Shown here: positions 11,564-22,553 of the stretch, in pieces
Layout of the letters: each line of letters opens with the position of its first letter
Numbering within the stretch: the first letter of the stretch is position 1
NCBI RefSeq assembly: GCF_001625215.2
Contig: NC_030383.2
Span: 2,864,779-2,928,778, forward strand
From: Daucus carota subsp. sativus
Lineage: Eukaryota; Streptophyta; Magnoliopsida; Apiales; Apiaceae
DNA length: 64,000 nt
Reading direction: 5' to 3'
The notes under the pieces: generated by a model
Databases searched by the model: none
What the model was told of the DNA's origin: nothing
What the model saw: only the letters and a program-made list of their open reading frames with translations
Program-made: the position numbers and the translations under genes

Positions 11564-11930
11564 TACATTTATAACCATCTTCAGTTCATTTTGTTTTTGA
11601 ATTATCTTGTATTTCGCATTCAGATCATTTATATTATATCAATAATGCTGTTATGGAATATGGAGGGTATTTGGCTGAACATTTCTTCTTTGTGTGAGAG
11701 ACGTAAGGTAACTCAAGACGAGAGTACGACTTTTCTCCTATATAAAGAGGAAACTTCCAGCCAAACAGCCATAATGATTTGCTACTTGTTCTCTTCTGCT
11801 AATAACCTCTGATCTTTAGCAGCACAAAGTTCCCCCTTTCTTCCTAATGTTGTTATCAACTTCAAGTTCTTCTATCTGATGTCACATATTTTCATTTGAA
11901 ACAAGGTAATGCACCAACCATGTTAACATA

Positions 11931-12429
11931 CAGGGGGCATCAGACCGAACCGGGACCGAAAAACCGAATCGTGTAAATTCGGTTTGGTCCTAATTTTCTC
12001 AAAATTCGGTCTATTCGGCCCGGACCAAATAGACCGAAATAAAGTTCGGTTCGGTCTGTCCGGTACGTAAAAAAATATTTCGTTCCGGACCGAATAGTCA
12101 AAAAAATATATAATTTATATTTATATTATATACATCTTATATGTTATAATTATAATATCTAATTTGTAAATTTAATTTTATCTATTTTTTTGATGAGATG
12201 GTGATTAGTTAATATTAAAATTTTAAAACAAATCATGAATTTTCATTTTATTTATAATATATTTTTTATTTTGTAAATAATTTCGGTTATTTTGGTTCGG
12301 ACCGGACCGAACCGAAACATTTTGGTTCGGTTTGCTTCGGTTCATTATGAAAATTCAGTCCGTAAAAAATTCAAATTTCGTTACTCGATTTATTCGGTTT
12401 GGACCGGTCCGGTCGAATGTTCACCCTCA
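11931..12429. mobile_element. hAT-like element rich in CCGAACC / GGTTCGG repeats
   Basis: The ends are imperfect inverted repeats (AGGGGGCATCAGACCGAACC against GAGGGTGAACATTCGACCGG), flanked by TTAACATA and TTAACGTA (one mismatch). The ends resemble the 7146-7898 element in their short-repeat composition. AT-rich centre, no coding sequence. Confidence 0.55.
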
Positions 12430-12839
12430 TTAACGTACACTGAACATTCTTTTACCATGTACGTATATTTCTGGAATAGTGTTAGTTAGGTGTATAAAAT
12501 TGTGTACAAAAAATTTGTTAATGATGTGGCAATTGATGTGATGAGTTTTAATTAGAGCTGATATAAATATAGAAGGCGCATTTCAATTAAAATCCACCAC
12601 ATATGCAGTACAGCTTTTGTATGTCTGTTTCTTTGATGATTAAAAAGATATAAAATTCATATTCAAGTCATCAAACTCCTCAGAAGCACATTGTATATAT
12701 TCATGCCATCAAACTCCTGAGAAGCACGTACTCTCGCCCCCTGTAATCATCTATCTTTCATTATTCACGCATAATACAACGAATTGTTTATAGACTAATA
12801 TAAAATCTCATGCAAATATGCAAGAGAACCATAAACAAA

Positions 12840-13090
12840 AAAGCTTATATTTAAAACCCCAAACACTGCATATTATCCCAAATAGAATAGTAAAAGATAA
12901 CTCAAATCCCAAACAATACATATTATCTCAAAAGGAAAAACAAAGCAGATTATCCTAAACAGAATAGGTAAAAGATATTGAAAACAATACACATTATTAC
13001 AAATAGAAACAGAATAGATAAAGGATCAAATATCCTAATTACAAACAGAATAGGGAAAGGACATCAAATAACCTAATTAGATGTTTATAT
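12840..13090 (+). promoter_or_regulatory. Shared F-box upstream repeat block (copy C)
   Basis: Four to five imperfect copies of an A-rich motif (AAACAGAATAGGTAAAGGA..AAATAACC). The block leads into TATATATTATTATAGTTTATAG about 90 bp before the F-box start, the same text as in copy D. It is the least interrupted version of the family 5' region. Confidence 0.5.
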
Positions 13091-13193
13091 ATATTATTAT
13101 AGTTTATAGAGATGAATGACCTATGCTAAATATCTTTTGAGTCTGAATATTAATCCGGTGTGTTTTTTGTGTTATCTTGTGTTTAATTCTGAT

Positions 13194-14519
13194 ATGGATC
13201 ATCCTGCGGATTGGGACGGACTCCCCGGGGATATACTGATAGTTATAGCTCATATGTTAACTTGTTGCGAGGATCTCTACAGAATTTCAGCCGTGTCAAA
13301 ATCATGGAATTCAATTGTTTCTGGTCTGAGCCGAGATAAGAAGCCGTTGCAGCTGCCTCCTGAGTCTCCGCTTCTCTTTCTTGCTGAACAAGTAGCCGAA
13401 GGTGGTGCCCTTAGTTGTGATTTCGACGACGAATATCATGAAGAGGGCATGGTTGAGATCAATGATGAGGATGAGGATGATGCTCATGAAGAGCACTACT
13501 GCTATCATGAACTGTATGATTATCGGAAAAGTTCAGTCAGTGGAACTCGTGGTTTACATCGTCTTGCAACAGGAAAAACATATTCTGTAGAACTACCAGA
13601 GGCTTCTGGAAGACTAATTCTGGGAACAAATAAAGGATGGCTGGTAACTCTAGGGAGAGATTTGCAAATCAGTTTGTTGCATCCTTTATTACGGCAAGAA
13701 ATTCCACTGCCACACATGGGCACCTTTCTCCACCAGCTCGAAGATGGAGAGCTCGGTTGCATCTCACCTGAAGATGCATTTGAAGGGTTTATTCAGAGAG
13801 TTGCAATGTCTTGTAAACTACATCCAAGTAAAAACAATGGTATGTATTCGTCAAACCCGATTGTTATGGCCATTTACGGTAGACGCAGATATTTGGCCTA
13901 TGCTAGATTAACAGACAAAGTGTGGACTGAAGTTCTCTTCCCCATTATGGCCCCCTTTATAGAGGATATCGCTTACTATAAAGGAAAATTTTATGCCCTC
14001 AATGGCAGGGGAGATCTATTTGTGTGTGATATAGCCAAGGGAACAAAAATTTATTCCTGGCCAACTGACCTTGATATTGTCATGCATTATAACAATTCAA
14101 GAACCTACTTGGTTGAATCAGAATTTGGTTTCTGGTTAGTTGTGCGCAAATTCAAAGAAAAATATTTTAAAGCACCTCATGGGGCAAGAGCAAAATACCG
14201 TACATGTAACTTCACATTATGGAAGATGGAACTGAAATATTCTGATCATCACTCTGAATTACCTTCATGTACCTGCATTGCAGAGAATAACTTGGGCGAC
14301 CAGGCATTATTCATCGGCAGAGCTACATGTCTATTGCTTCCATCTTCAGAATACATAAGGCCTAACTGCATCTACTTCACAGATGACAACCTGGATCAGT
14401 CTTATCACGTAGGAGGGGGACATGATATGGGAATTTTCAACATGGAAACTAACACCATAGAACCTTTTTATCAAGGAAAATCTATACATCCCATCTCCCC
14501 CCCACTCTGGTATATTTGA
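13194..14519 (+). CDS. F-box protein with DUF295/KIB domain, copy C (intact)
   Basis: Single-exon, 441-aa paralog. F-box (DWDGLPGDILIVIAHMLTCC) at residues about 5-45, then an acidic tract shorter than in A and B (DEDEDDAHEEH), then the DUF295 region. Specific differences: the variable loop reads QLEDGELGCISPEDAFEG, and about nine residues are missing after FVCDI (the stretch containing SETQGR in A and B). The reading frame is kept. The C-terminal segment (NLDQSYHVGGGH) groups it with copy A. The start is the Met of MDHPADWDG at 13194. No inactivating lesion seen. Confidence 0.9.
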   Translation: MDHPADWDGLPGDILIVIAHMLTCCEDLYRISAVSKSWNSIVSGLSRDKKPLQLPPESPLLFLAEQVAEGGALSCDFDDEYHEEGMVEINDEDEDDAHEEHYCYHELYDYRKSSVSGTRGLHRLATGKTYSVELPEASGRLILGTNKGWLVTLGRDLQISLLHPLLRQEIPLPHMGTFLHQLEDGELGCISPEDAFEGFIQRVAMSCKLHPSKNNGMYSSNPIVMAIYGRRRYLAYARLTDKVWTEVLFPIMAPFIEDIAYYKGKFYALNGRGDLFVCDIAKGTKIYSWPTDLDIVMHYNNSRTYLVESEFGFWLVVRKFKEKYFKAPHGARAKYRTCNFTLWKMELKYSDHHSELPSCTCIAENNLGDQALFIGRATCLLLPSSEYIRPNCIYFTDDNLDQSYHVGGGHDMGIFNMETNTIEPFYQGKSIHPISPPLWYI

Positions 14520-14889
14520 ATTTGTATAAATTTTCTGGGAGCCAACCATCATCATCTCCTTTACTATTTTCTTGACTATATACATATATGTTCCTTCATT
14601 ATATATTTTTCAATGTCTATCTGATTTATCGTGAATCTTGTTTTCTGCGATTTCTCTGCTATATTCTGTTTGTACATTTATAAACTCAATTAGATTTTTA
14701 AGACAAACACTAAATCACAATCCCTAACTAAAGTACTTATCTAGGTTCATTACTTGTATGTTCTCTGACGGGCATAGCTTACTTCTCATTGAGTAAATCC
14801 ATGCTTAGAAAAATTACGTGCAAGACTTTCTCTTGTTCTCCTCTTAGATACACATAGACAACACAAAAAGTTTCTTACCCGCAGGAATT

Positions 14890-15020
14890 CCCATCTGAGT
14901 GAAGTGGCTTAAGGATGACTCCATGGATCCTGATCTAGGTTCACTGAGCAACCTAATAATACTAATAATGAACCTAGATTAGGATCCAACAAGTCGTCAT
15001 TAAGCGACTGCACTCAGCAT
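14890..15020. repeat. Imperfect inverted repeat
   Basis: TGAGTGAAGTGGCTTAAGGATGACTC..GATCCTGATCTAGGTTCA pairs imperfectly with TGAACCTAGATTAGGATCC..GACTGCACTCA across a short AT spacer. It could fold into a hairpin. Function unknown. The flanks are F-box 3'-flank sequence. Confidence 0.6.
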
Positions 15021-15284
15021 TCCCACATATACAGTGATACTTAATTAATGATAGCGTACGTATTGAACTCTGATGTTCCTCTCTGTTACCTTGGAAGCAT
15101 CATCGGTGTCCAAATTCCCAGTTCTCATATATGTTATATGTTATGAAATATTACATATTATTAGACTTACCATTAAATGCAGCTCATAAAATTAAAATGC
15201 TTATATTATTGTAATTTTTTTAAAATACTTTAAATTTCATAACTTGGCGTATTCTTTAATATATAAGAAAAAGTTCTAATTTAA

Positions 15285-15520
15285 ATATACTATCAATGGC
15301 TTAGGACATAAGATCTTATGATACCTCCATCCAAAGAAACCCCATGCCCCATGGTGTATGCAAGACTTTTCTAGTGCTTTTCTCATGGTCTCCCTAGTTC
15401 TGTAAACCTGGACCTCACCTAAAACATGATAGAATAAGGTCTCCAGCAGACCTTTACCTCCAGTAGTCCTCGTGTATAGAGGATTGGCATCCAAATATAT
15501 ACCGCATGACCTGAAGACCC
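15285..15520 (-). pseudogene. GMI1-like hinge exon fragment, frameshifted
   Basis: The minus strand encodes YMDANPLYTRTTGGKGL, then LETLFYHVLGEVQVYRTRE, then KALEKSCIHHGA. This closely parallels the hinge exon at 2563-2889. After HHGA the frame is lost: the conserved VSLDGG text continues in another frame and then stops. No neighbouring hinge exons are attached. On its 3' side (minus strand) it joins AT-rich sequence; on its 5' side it joins a MITE-like block ending in ACGGAGGGAGTA at 15780. Confidence 0.8.
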
Positions 15521-15806
15521 TGACAAAGCTTTTACACTATCTGTCATCTCATTTCTTGACAATCTTTTTAACAGTTTAGCATGTATTTTAAGGTACATAT
15601 AAAGTATAGATTCACCATTTTTTTTAAAAAAAATTCGTGTTCAGTATAAAAATTTAAGTATTAAACTTTTATTATAAGGAAAAAAGTTTTATAATAATTT
15701 ATCAAACTATATTCGATAAGAGTCTTAAAATGCCTAGCCCCCATCCCCAATGTAAACAATTGAGGGGACGGAGGGAGTAATACAATATTACAAGTTTACA
15801 ACATAC

Positions 15807-16120
15807 CCTGCATAGAGAATGGTGTTATTAAAGCTGTTTCTCTGTGTCTTTAGAAACTTTAAATTGTCTTCATGTTTCTTGATTGTTAGACCTTCCTTTG
15901 TCAAAGCATCTTGTAATTTCTGCAATATTGAACATAACAGAGCATTCAATTATCAATAACAGACAAAAGCACACATACATATACAGTGATAGTTGATGAT
16001 AGCATATTGAACTCAGATGTTCGTCTGTTACCTTGGAAGCATCATCAACTGCTTGTGCCCGCTAGACTGTCCAAATTTCCAGTTTACGCTTTCCAGAAAT
16101 ATCACACCGATCTTGGTCCA
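15807..16120 (-). pseudogene. DMS3-like coiled-coil exons (fragment)
   Basis: Two exon remnants with splice borders kept. Exon 15919-15807 reads KLQDALTKEGLTIKKHEDNL and on to KFLKTQRN, the DMS3 coiled-coil signature. The preceding exon, ending at 16032, contains CDISGKRKLEIWTV, then an in-frame TAG, then AQAVDDASK. Both correspond to exons at 25711-25824 and 25923-26030 of the larger DMS3-like pseudogene. The hinge exons are missing. Confidence 0.75.
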
Positions 16121-16228
16121 CTAGTGCTAATGGAAATGAATCCTGGGCAGCTGAGGCATTTATCTGCTTTTAAAAAATGATCGAGTATCTAGTCAATATC
16201 TAATTAGAAGATGCGATATTAGGGTATA

Positions 16229-16994
16229 TGGAAGCCTCAGCAAATTCCGAACCGGAAGACTGCAGAATTTTACAGACAGACCACATGGAAGCCAAAGTTT
16301 GATGTAGAGAAAGAAAAACGGAAGGCCGAGGAAGAAACAAGCAGTCTTTTACACAGTCTGAAAGGTTTTCACTTTTCAGTTAATTAATCTATTTGGGGTT
16401 TTGCTTTTCTTTTTTCCTTTAGGTGTAGTTTCGCGTGGCTTATTCGTTATATAATGTAATCATTGCAGGTTGTGGTATTTGACCAACTCTACAAGACTGC
16501 AGACATTCCTGTCTTGCAAAATCACAAATTCAAAATTTTCATAAGTGCCCATGCAAGTCTTATTTTGTACTACAGTACACCTTGTTAAAAGTACCTGACA
16601 CTGTCTGTCTACTAACATATTGCTACTAAACTTTGTCTTGAAGGATCTCATCGGAAAAGCAGAAAAGCAACCAAACATTACAATTGGTATGCTTGTATCC
16701 ATCGTCGTAGTTATTTTTACTGCTCTGATCAAATTTCTATTCAGCGGAAAGAAACCTGTGAGTTTATAAACTTTCTATAATAGTTTAGTGCTTCTATTTA
16801 ATTTGGAGATTTCTCACTGTTGGGCAACTTGTACATGATTACAGGCAACACCAAGGGTCAGTGTGGAACCTAAGAAGGAAGAAGTAACTGAGGCCTCAAA
16901 CAATTGGGGGGGGGGGGGGGTTAGTTGTGAGGAGAAAGAACGGAACGAGGACACAACGGCAGCACCTCGTAGGAGGACCAGGCGTGATGATTAG
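16229..16994 (+). pseudogene. Calnexin C-terminal fragment with internal deletion
   Basis: C-terminal part of a calnexin (ER membrane lectin chaperone). The first exon fuses WKPQQIPN, from the proline-rich P-domain repeats, directly to FYRQTTWKPKFDVEKEK, which normally lies more than 100 residues later, so a large internal piece is missing. Later exons encode VVVFDQLYKTADIPVL (from 16469), the membrane segment KQPNITIGMLVSIVVVIFTA followed by LIKFLF (about 16647-16757), and the basic tail ending RRRTRRDD (stop 16992-16994). Introns are retained, so it is not a processed copy. The first and second exons do not join in one frame. A run of 15 G (16906-16920) lies in the tail and keeps the frame. 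The start and lectin domain are absent. Probably a transposed or duplicated gene piece. Confidence 0.8.
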
Positions 16995-17503
16995 AATGGA
17001 TGAGAATCTGACGCCCTCTTGAACTGGTCTTTAGTTTGGTTTCTGTAAGACTCCTCTGGATTTTGATGGTATTGCCGTTACTAATATTTTGCCTTGATTA
17101 TGGATATGCAGCGAGTATTGACCTGTTAAGTTTATTATGTTAAACAATGTATGACAATGTAAATGAGATTTTATCTAATAGGATCCGATTAGCAGTCGGT
17201 TCCATCTCTTTGACTATGCTGTATTTGAACCATGATTTAAAAAAAAACAAAAAAACTTCATGGTATGGATGAGCTCGACGGTATCTTATTGTACTGGTTC
17301 CCATTAAGTTGTAAAATTCATGTCAAAAGTTGTTTGCTGCTGGCTAACAGGGGTTTATGGCTTTGCTTGGGAGAGGCCAAGGCTGTGGCTGACTAATAAT
17401 AGTTAAAGCTCAAGTTTGTATGTAGCATTAGCCTTGTACACCCCTGTATTACTCTGCCACCTCTCTTAAATTACTTATTTAGCTGGATTAAATTACTTCT
17501 TCT

Positions 17504-17711
17504 CAGTGGCGGAGGCAGAACACAATGCTCAAGGGGGCACTTTTTAATTTTTAACATTCTAGGGGCAATTTTTAACATTCCAGGGGCACAAGGAGTAATA
17601 TTTTGTAGATTAATATTGTCAAATATGTGGATCTCATATAAAAACATATACACTTTTCTGAAACCTATGGGGGCATGGGCACCCAGAGGCCCCCATGTCC
17701 CTCCGCCTCTG
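17504..17711. mobile_element. hAT-like MITE, 208 bp, 8-bp TSD
   Basis: TIRs CAGTGGCGGAGGCAG...CCTCCGCCTCTG are flanked by CTTCTTCT on both sides (17496-17503 and 17712-17719). Same TIR class as 29916-30624. The stretches 16995-17503 and 17712-18540 contain no gene I can support. Confidence 0.85.
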
Positions 17712-18540
17712 CTTCTTCTTAATATAATGCAGCTTTTTTAGTTATTTGGCCAGGAAATTCCTGCAGACATAGTATTAGCCCGGTACACCACGACATAACT
17801 GTTCCTCTGTTTGTTTTTTTGTGTGCAGTAGAGCCTCAGATACAACTAATGTTTATTGATCAGGTTCTGATTGTCAATATTGAAATGTTTATTTGGTCAG
17901 GTTCTGATTGTCAATATTGAAGAACTTGCACCAATAATTTGCACTCTGAAGGTTTCTTTTGAAGGCCTAGGGCCTTCAAAAATGTTTTTACTTTAGTGCT
18001 GCAGATCATGGAAAAATGTTTTCCATGATGGCCTGCTGATCAGGTTTGTCTGTCTATTTATTTTTGCTACTACAGTCGTGTATATTTTATTTAAAAGATT
18101 ATATCCAAATGCGCATATAGAATTATGCTTTCTATGTGTTGATTGCTGGGTTAGTATTAACTATTAACAATGGAGTTCAGGCTAATCCCCTTCTATATAA
18201 ATGATATTTCTTGGAATCTTGGAACTAGTTGTACTCTATAAAAAATTATTATTCGAATCAACAAGACAATAGACAAAGCACTGAAATAGGAAACCAAGTA
18301 ATCAAACAGCCTTGAGGGTTCACTTATGTCTTCCATTATATGAAGAAGAAACCAAAATGAGATAGTTGACACTATATCAAGATTGGTTTTGGCTGATAAA
18401 GTAATAGTTTGTTGTCCAAATGATGCTCAAAACCAATTTAATCAGTCAACACTAAATAGACTTGGCTCTTCTTTTATTCAATTAATCAGCAGGTCTTGCC
18501 AAAACTACTTATTAAGTTTTTTATTCTCTCTGTTATGTCT

Positions 18541-18792
18541 CTACTGACTCTCTTCATAGGTTTCTTTTAGTTCCTGCTTTTTTAAAGAAAGTGTTTTTAC
18601 CACCGGGACTTCGCTGCCACCAAAATCCTTTCTTCCTGATTCAGCATAAAACCGCCTTCCGACCTCAACACTTCCATAAACATGACCACTTGCCTTACTT
18701 CTCTTCTTACTGACTGCTTCCACAAGTTTGTCCCCTTTAACTGATTTAACTAACTTCTGCATTAAACTTGGAATTCGGATCATTTTTGCCAA
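18541..18792 (-). CDS. Hypothetical 83-aa ORF
   Basis: ATG-to-stop frame giving a basic, lysine-rich protein (MAKMIRIPSLMQKLVKSVKG at the N-terminus; a central SKASGHVYGSVEVGRRFYAE; an acidic end TYEESQ). Its composition is more protein-like than the neighbouring AT-rich frames. No family recognised, no intron partners seen, and the locus is full of fragments, so it may be a last exon or chance. Confidence 0.25.
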   Translation of the reverse strand: MAKMIRIPSLMQKLVKSVKGDKLVEAVSKKRSKASGHVYGSVEVGRRFYAESGRKDFGGSEVPVVKTLSLKKQELKETYEESQ

Positions 18793-18903
18793 AAATGCTA
18801 TGATATGTTGTTGATTTGTCTCCCCCTTTTTTAATTCTACAGTGAGTTGGATTTTTTTTAACCGAAAACGAAGTTATACAATTTTTTTTACAATTTTTTT
18901 ACA

Positions 18904-19195
18904 ATTTAACCGAAAACGAAGTTATACAATTTTTTTTATTCGAAAAATCATCTAAAATTATGCAATATCTGAACATGATTCTGCAACTGAATAATAATCA
19001 TCTAGAATTATTCTGTTGTAGAATCAGTTTCAAAAATATACTTTTTCATCAAATTTTAAGTGTCAAATTACTTAAAATAGATATATGTTATAAAATTCTA
19101 TATTAAAAACATGTTTTATATGTATTTTATAATAGAATTTATAATAAAATTGATGATTTACGATCGTATAACTCCAACTCCATGTAAGGAGTATC
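18904..19195. repeat. Partial direct copy of the 19346-19735 MITE
   Basis: ACCGAAAACGAAGTTATACA and the following 290 bp reappear at 19444-19735 with a few changes, including the AACTCCA..GTAAGGAGT end. A truncated relative of the neighbouring element. The intervening 19200-19345 includes the shared F-box upstream motif. Confidence 0.75.
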
Positions 19196-19345
19196 TTTCC
19201 TAAATATTGGCCTTACATATATATTGTACCAAATAGAAACAGAATAGGTATAGGATCAGATAACCTAATTAGAAACAGAATAGGTAAAGGACATCAAATA
19301 ACCTAAGATTAGATGTTTATATAGGGTAACACTCCATAGTATACC

Positions 19346-19735
19346 CTCTTATATGGAGTTACGTAGCACATCATTATAAATATATACATAATATATATTC
19401 TATTATATTTTTAATGAAATATAATTGCAAATTTTGATTATTAAACCGAAAACGAAGTTATACAATTTTTTTATTCCAAAGATCATCTAAAATTATGCAA
19501 GTTTCTCAACATGATTCTATAACAGAATAATAATCATCCGGAATTATTCTGTTGTAGAATTAGTTTCAAAAATATACTTTTTTAAATCAAATTATAAGTG
19601 TTAAATTACTTAAAATAGATTTATTTTATAGTATTCAATATTAGAATCACGTTTTATATGTATTCTATAACAGAATTTAAAATAAAATTGATGATTTATA
19701 GTGGCGCACTATGTAACTCCATATAAGGAGTCCCT
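19346..19735. mobile_element. MITE inserted in upstream region of F-box copy D
   Basis: Imperfect TIRs of about 35 bp (CTCTTATATGGAGTTACGTAG against CTCCTTATATGGAGTTACATAG in reverse complement). It lies within text that in copy C is continuous (GATGTTTATATATATTA), so its insertion postdates the duplication that produced copy D. Superfamily not assigned. Confidence 0.65.
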
Positions 19736-19765
19736 CTCTGGAATGTTGGCATGTTTATATATATA

Positions 19766-20286
19766 GGGGTTTGTTCAAATACAAACCAACTTTATCATAA
19801 AAACCTAAAAACCAATTTCAAAACTAAACAAATATCCCCCCAAACTCTTAAAAACTAACAATATCACCCCCCCTAGCTTTGCCATCAACTTCCCCAAACT
19901 TACACTTTCCACCCCGCCACGTCACCCCGCCACGTCAGCGCAGGGGGTGCCCCACTGCTGACGTGGCACTGCCACGTCAGCACTGGGTCACACCCACTGC
20001 TGACGTGGCACTGCCACGGCATCTGCCACGTCAGCACCTGCTGACGTGGCACTGCCACGTCATCTGCCACGTCAGCAGTGGGCTGACCCAGTGCTGACGT
20101 GGCAGCTGATGTGGCAGTGCCACGTCAGCAGGTGCTGACGTGGCAGATGATGTCAGCAGTGGGCCCCCCCTGAAAATTAAAAAAAAATAAAAAATAAAAA
20201 GATTGGAGTGCTCATAGCAAAAATGGGAGTGGAAATAGTGGTTTTTAGGTTTGTATGAGAGTGTGGTTTGTAGTGGAATAAGCCCC
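19766..20286. mobile_element. TIR element carrying a dense palindromic TGACGTGG array
   Basis: The ends are imperfect 22-bp inverted repeats (GGGGTTTGTTCAAATACAAAC against GGGGCTTATTCCACTACAAAC) flanked by TATATATA. The core at 19915-20165 is GC-rich and consists of repeated CTGACGTGGCA / TGCCACGTCAG units in both orientations. It could fold into nested hairpins and presents more than a dozen ACGT-core motifs. It ends about 120 bp before the F-box D start. Confidence 0.7.
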
Positions 20287-20406
20287 TATATATATATTAT
20301 AGTTTATAGAGATGAATGACCTACGCTAAATATTATCTTTTGAGTCTGAATATTAATCCGGCCGGTGTGGTTTGTGTTTTTGTGTTATCTTGTGTTGAAT
20401 TCTGAT

Positions 20407-21730
20407 ATGGATGATATACTCATAGTTATAGCTCATATGTTAACTTGTTGTGAGGATCTCTACAGAATTTCAGCCGTGTCAGAATCATGGAATTCAGTTG
20501 TTTCTGGTTTGAGCCGAGATAAGAAGCCGTTGCAGCTGCCTCCTGAGTCTCCGCTTCTCTTTCTTGCTGAACAAGTAGCCGAAGGTAGTGCCTTTAGTTG
20601 TGATTTCAACGACGAATATCATGAAGAGGGCATGGTTGAGATCAATGTTGAGGATGAGGATGAGGATGAGGATCAGGATGAAGAGCACTACTGCTATCAT
20701 GAACTGTATGATTATCGAAAAAGTTCAGTCACTGGAACTCGTGGTTTACATCGTCTTGCAACAGGAAAAAACATATGATGTAGAGCTACCAGAGGCTTCT
20801 GGAAGACTAATTCTGGGAACAAATAAAGGATGGCTGGTAACTCTAGGGAGAGATTTGCAAATCAGTTTGTTGCATCCTTTATTACGACAAGAAATTCCAC
20901 TGCCACACATGGGCACCTTCCTCCACCAACATTATGCCATGTCTCCTATCTCACCTGAAGATGCATCCGAAGAGTTTATTCTAAGAGTTGCAATGTCTTG
21001 TAAACTACATCCAAGTAAAAACAATGGTATGTATTCGTCAAACCCGATTGTTATGGCCATTTATGGTGCACGCAGATATTTGGCCTATGCTAGATTAACA
21101 GACAAAGTGTGGACTGAAGTTTTCTTCCCCATTATGGCCCCTTTTATAGAGGATATTGCTTGCTATAAAGGAAAATTTTATGCCCTCAATGGCAGGGGAG
21201 ATCTATTTGTGTGTGATATTGACGATAATTCTGAAACCCAAGGACGGGCCAAGGGAACAAAAATTTTTTCCCGGCCAACTGACCTTGATATTGGCATAAA
21301 TTATGACAATTCAAGAACCTACTTGGTTGAATCAGAATTTGGTTTTTGGTTAGTTGTGCGGGAATTCAAAGCAAAATATTTTAAAGCACCTCATAGGGCA
21401 AGAGTAAAATACCGTACATGTAACTTCACATTATGGAAGATGGAACTGAAATATTCTGATCATCCCTCTGAATTACCTTCATGTACCTGCATTCCAGAGA
21501 ATAACTTGGGCGACCAGGCATTATTCATCGGCAGAGCTACATGTCTATCGCTACCATCTTCGCAATACATAAGGCCTAACTGCATCTACTTCACAGATGA
21601 CACGGAAGTGTCTTTTCACAAAGGAGGGGGACATGATATGGGAATTTTCAACATGGAAACTCACACCATAGAACCTTTTTTTCAGGGAAAATCTATACAT
21701 CCCATCTCCCCCCCACTCTGGTATATTTGA
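20407..21730 (+). pseudogene. F-box DUF295 copy D, frameshifted
   Basis: Fourth F-box copy. Two lesions. A 30-nt in-frame deletion right after the start removes HPADWDGLPG, so the protein begins MDDILIVIAHML. One extra A in the run at 20764-20769 (A6 against A5 in copies A-C) shifts the frame after residue 121 and ends the protein at 20778. Beyond that point the DUF295 region is intact in the next frame to 21730 and matches copy B closely, including the DTEVSFHKGGGH segment. If expressed it would give a 123-aa F-box-only peptide with a shortened F-box. The extra A is in a homopolymer, so sequence error is possible, but the 30-nt deletion is independent of it. Confidence 0.85.
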
Positions 21731-22480
21731 ATTCTGTATAAATTTTCGGGGAACCATCCATCATAATCTCCTTTACTATTTCCATGACTCTCTCTCTATA
21801 TATATATATTCCTTCACTATTTTCCAATGTCTATCTGATATACTGTTGAATCTTGTATTCTGCATTTCCTCTGCAATTTTCTGTGTATACATTTATAAAG
21901 TCAATTAGATTTTGAAGACAAGCACTAATTCATTGGCGTTGTATCAACTGTCAAACCTTTTATGATGCTTATGTGGAGAACAAGAGGAACTCTAGCTGAT
22001 TATATTCCTAGACATGAATTTACTCAAAGCAGTAAACACAATTCACTTTAGAATGAAAAGAAAGATATGCCCATCGAAGTAGACACTAATAATGAACATA
22101 GATTACGAATATAATCACCAAGAGCTCCTCATGCTAGAGCCACAAGCACTGTATATAGTTTTCTCATCTTGTGGTTTGTCTCCAAACCAGGGTGTCTGCT
22201 CAAGAAAACAAATGTTGCAGGAAAGTTATTTACTCAATACAAATGTGCATTAGCTTCCATTAGGGATTAATTATTCGATTACACAAGCTAGAATGGCATT
22301 TCCAAGACAACTTAATATACTTCATTAACATTTGAGGTAGGCGTTAAATTCCCTAGCACGCAAGACAAATATTTATTGTTAGACCACTCTTTTTTTGGGC
22401 ATAGAATTTATGACAAACATATACTTTTCAGAACCCACTATACTTCTTGCACTGTTTTTATTGCGAACGCATTACTGTAG
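21731..22480. repeat. F-box 3'-flank duplication block, copy D side
   Basis: Matches 4800-5441 in reverse complement. Its distal part (22240-22480, around GCATTAGCTTCCATTAGGGA and GGTAGGCGTTAAATTCC) also matches 36840-37160. It carries no ORF of its own; it marks the extent of the segmental copies. Confidence 0.7.
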
Positions 22481-22553
22481 AACTTGGTTGAATATAAGAG
22501 ATGGAACACAAGCTATAACTGAATATCATAGAAACTTAAATAATTATTCTTAC

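Noticed and set aside
15986-16180. 64-aa plus-strand ORF
   Set aside because: It is antisense to the DMS3-like exon remnant ending at 16032.
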